Both the position numbers and the translations under genes were made by a program. A DNA stretch of 64,000 nucleotides from Pseudomonadota bacterium (lineage in GTDB: Bacteria; Pseudomonadota; Alphaproteobacteria; Micropepsales; Micropepsaceae): the NCBI GenBank assembly GCA_016201105.1, contig JACQDN010000020.1, positions 1-64,000 on the forward strand. Reading direction: 5' to 3'. Positions within the stretch are counted from its first letter, which is position 1. Each line of letters opens with the position of its first letter. The notes beneath the pieces were generated by a model. The model saw nothing but the letters and a program-made list of their open reading frames with translations. It was not told where the DNA came from and did no database searches. This document shows, piece by piece, positions 63,948-64,000 of the stretch.

Positions 63948-64000
63948 TTGTCCCGCCGAACTATCCGGAATAGTCGGCATTGGCTGCTCGCGGCGATCGC
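63948..64000 (+). CDS. Possible start of a secreted protein, cut by the window edge
   Basis: From a TTG at 63948 the frame reads MSRRTIRNSRHWLLAAIA, a basic start followed by a hydrophobic run like a signal peptide. An alternative frame from an ATG at 63925 reads MGLLGPQLCPAELSG and is also open. Only 17 codons are visible, so this cannot be decided. It would be divergent from the Wza-like gene. Confidence 0.25.
   Translation, partial: MSRRTIRNSRHWLLAAI

Overview
The window is a 64 kb stretch of high-GC chromosomal DNA from a Gram-negative bacterium. It is most likely an alphaproteobacterium: there is a CIRCE-controlled groESL operon, a Coq4-type ubiquinone protein, a YceI protein, an ExoD protein, the thrS-infC pair, and lipopolysaccharide (LPS) heptose genes. 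Species cannot be read from the sequence. No insertion sequence, prophage, CRISPR array or rRNA operon was seen. One tRNA (Ser, GGA anticodon) is present.

Left part (1-30 kb) is mainly housekeeping and accessory metabolism. It holds a partial M20 peptidase, YceI, an AlkB-type membrane hydroxylase, a sulfotransferase and groES-groEL with promoter, CIRCE and terminator. Next come a TetR-controlled oxidoreductase facing a Coq4 protein and an SDR, a TonB-domain protein, a run of small secreted proteins of unknown function, a TauD-type dioxygenase, a YkgJ protein and two paralogous Cys-containing secreted proteins. Then follow thrS, infC (apparent AUA start), a desaturase, ExoD, a lipoprotein, a threonine-dehydratase-like enzyme, CorA and an EamA transporter. 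The segment ends with a three-gene operon of lysine 2,3-aminomutase and two ATP-grasp ligases (26.4-29.7 kb). That operon is the best candidate here for an undescribed biosynthetic pathway. Several palindromic dispersed repeats lie between genes in the first 15 kb.

Middle part (30-35 kb) holds two GT39 lipid-linked sugar transferases. They diverge from a GT2 gene that appears truncated and from a small LAB_N membrane protein. This looks like a partly decayed lipid A or envelope glycosylation locus, and it is followed by tRNA-Ser.

Right part (35-64 kb) is a surface polysaccharide and LPS island. It has a two-domain dehydrogenase, a Wzz-like chain-length protein, a UDP-sugar dehydrogenase, a UDP-glucuronate epimerase interrupted by one in-frame amber codon, a formyltransferase, a beta-propeller-like protein and WecB. 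It continues with a disrupted membrane glycosyltransferase, an O-antigen ligase/polymerase, GT9 and GT4 glycosyltransferases, an FkbM methyltransferase and the ADP-heptose genes gmhA, hldE and hldD (no gmhB seen). It ends with another GT4, a heparinase II/III-like protein, an asparagine-synthase-like amidotransferase and a large multi-SLBB Wza-like exporter. Sugars made by the nucleotide-sugar enzymes would be assembled by the GTs, polymerised by Wzy, sized by Wzz and exported through the SLBB protein. Three broken genes in the 33-46 kb stretch suggest the surface glycan is changing or decaying.
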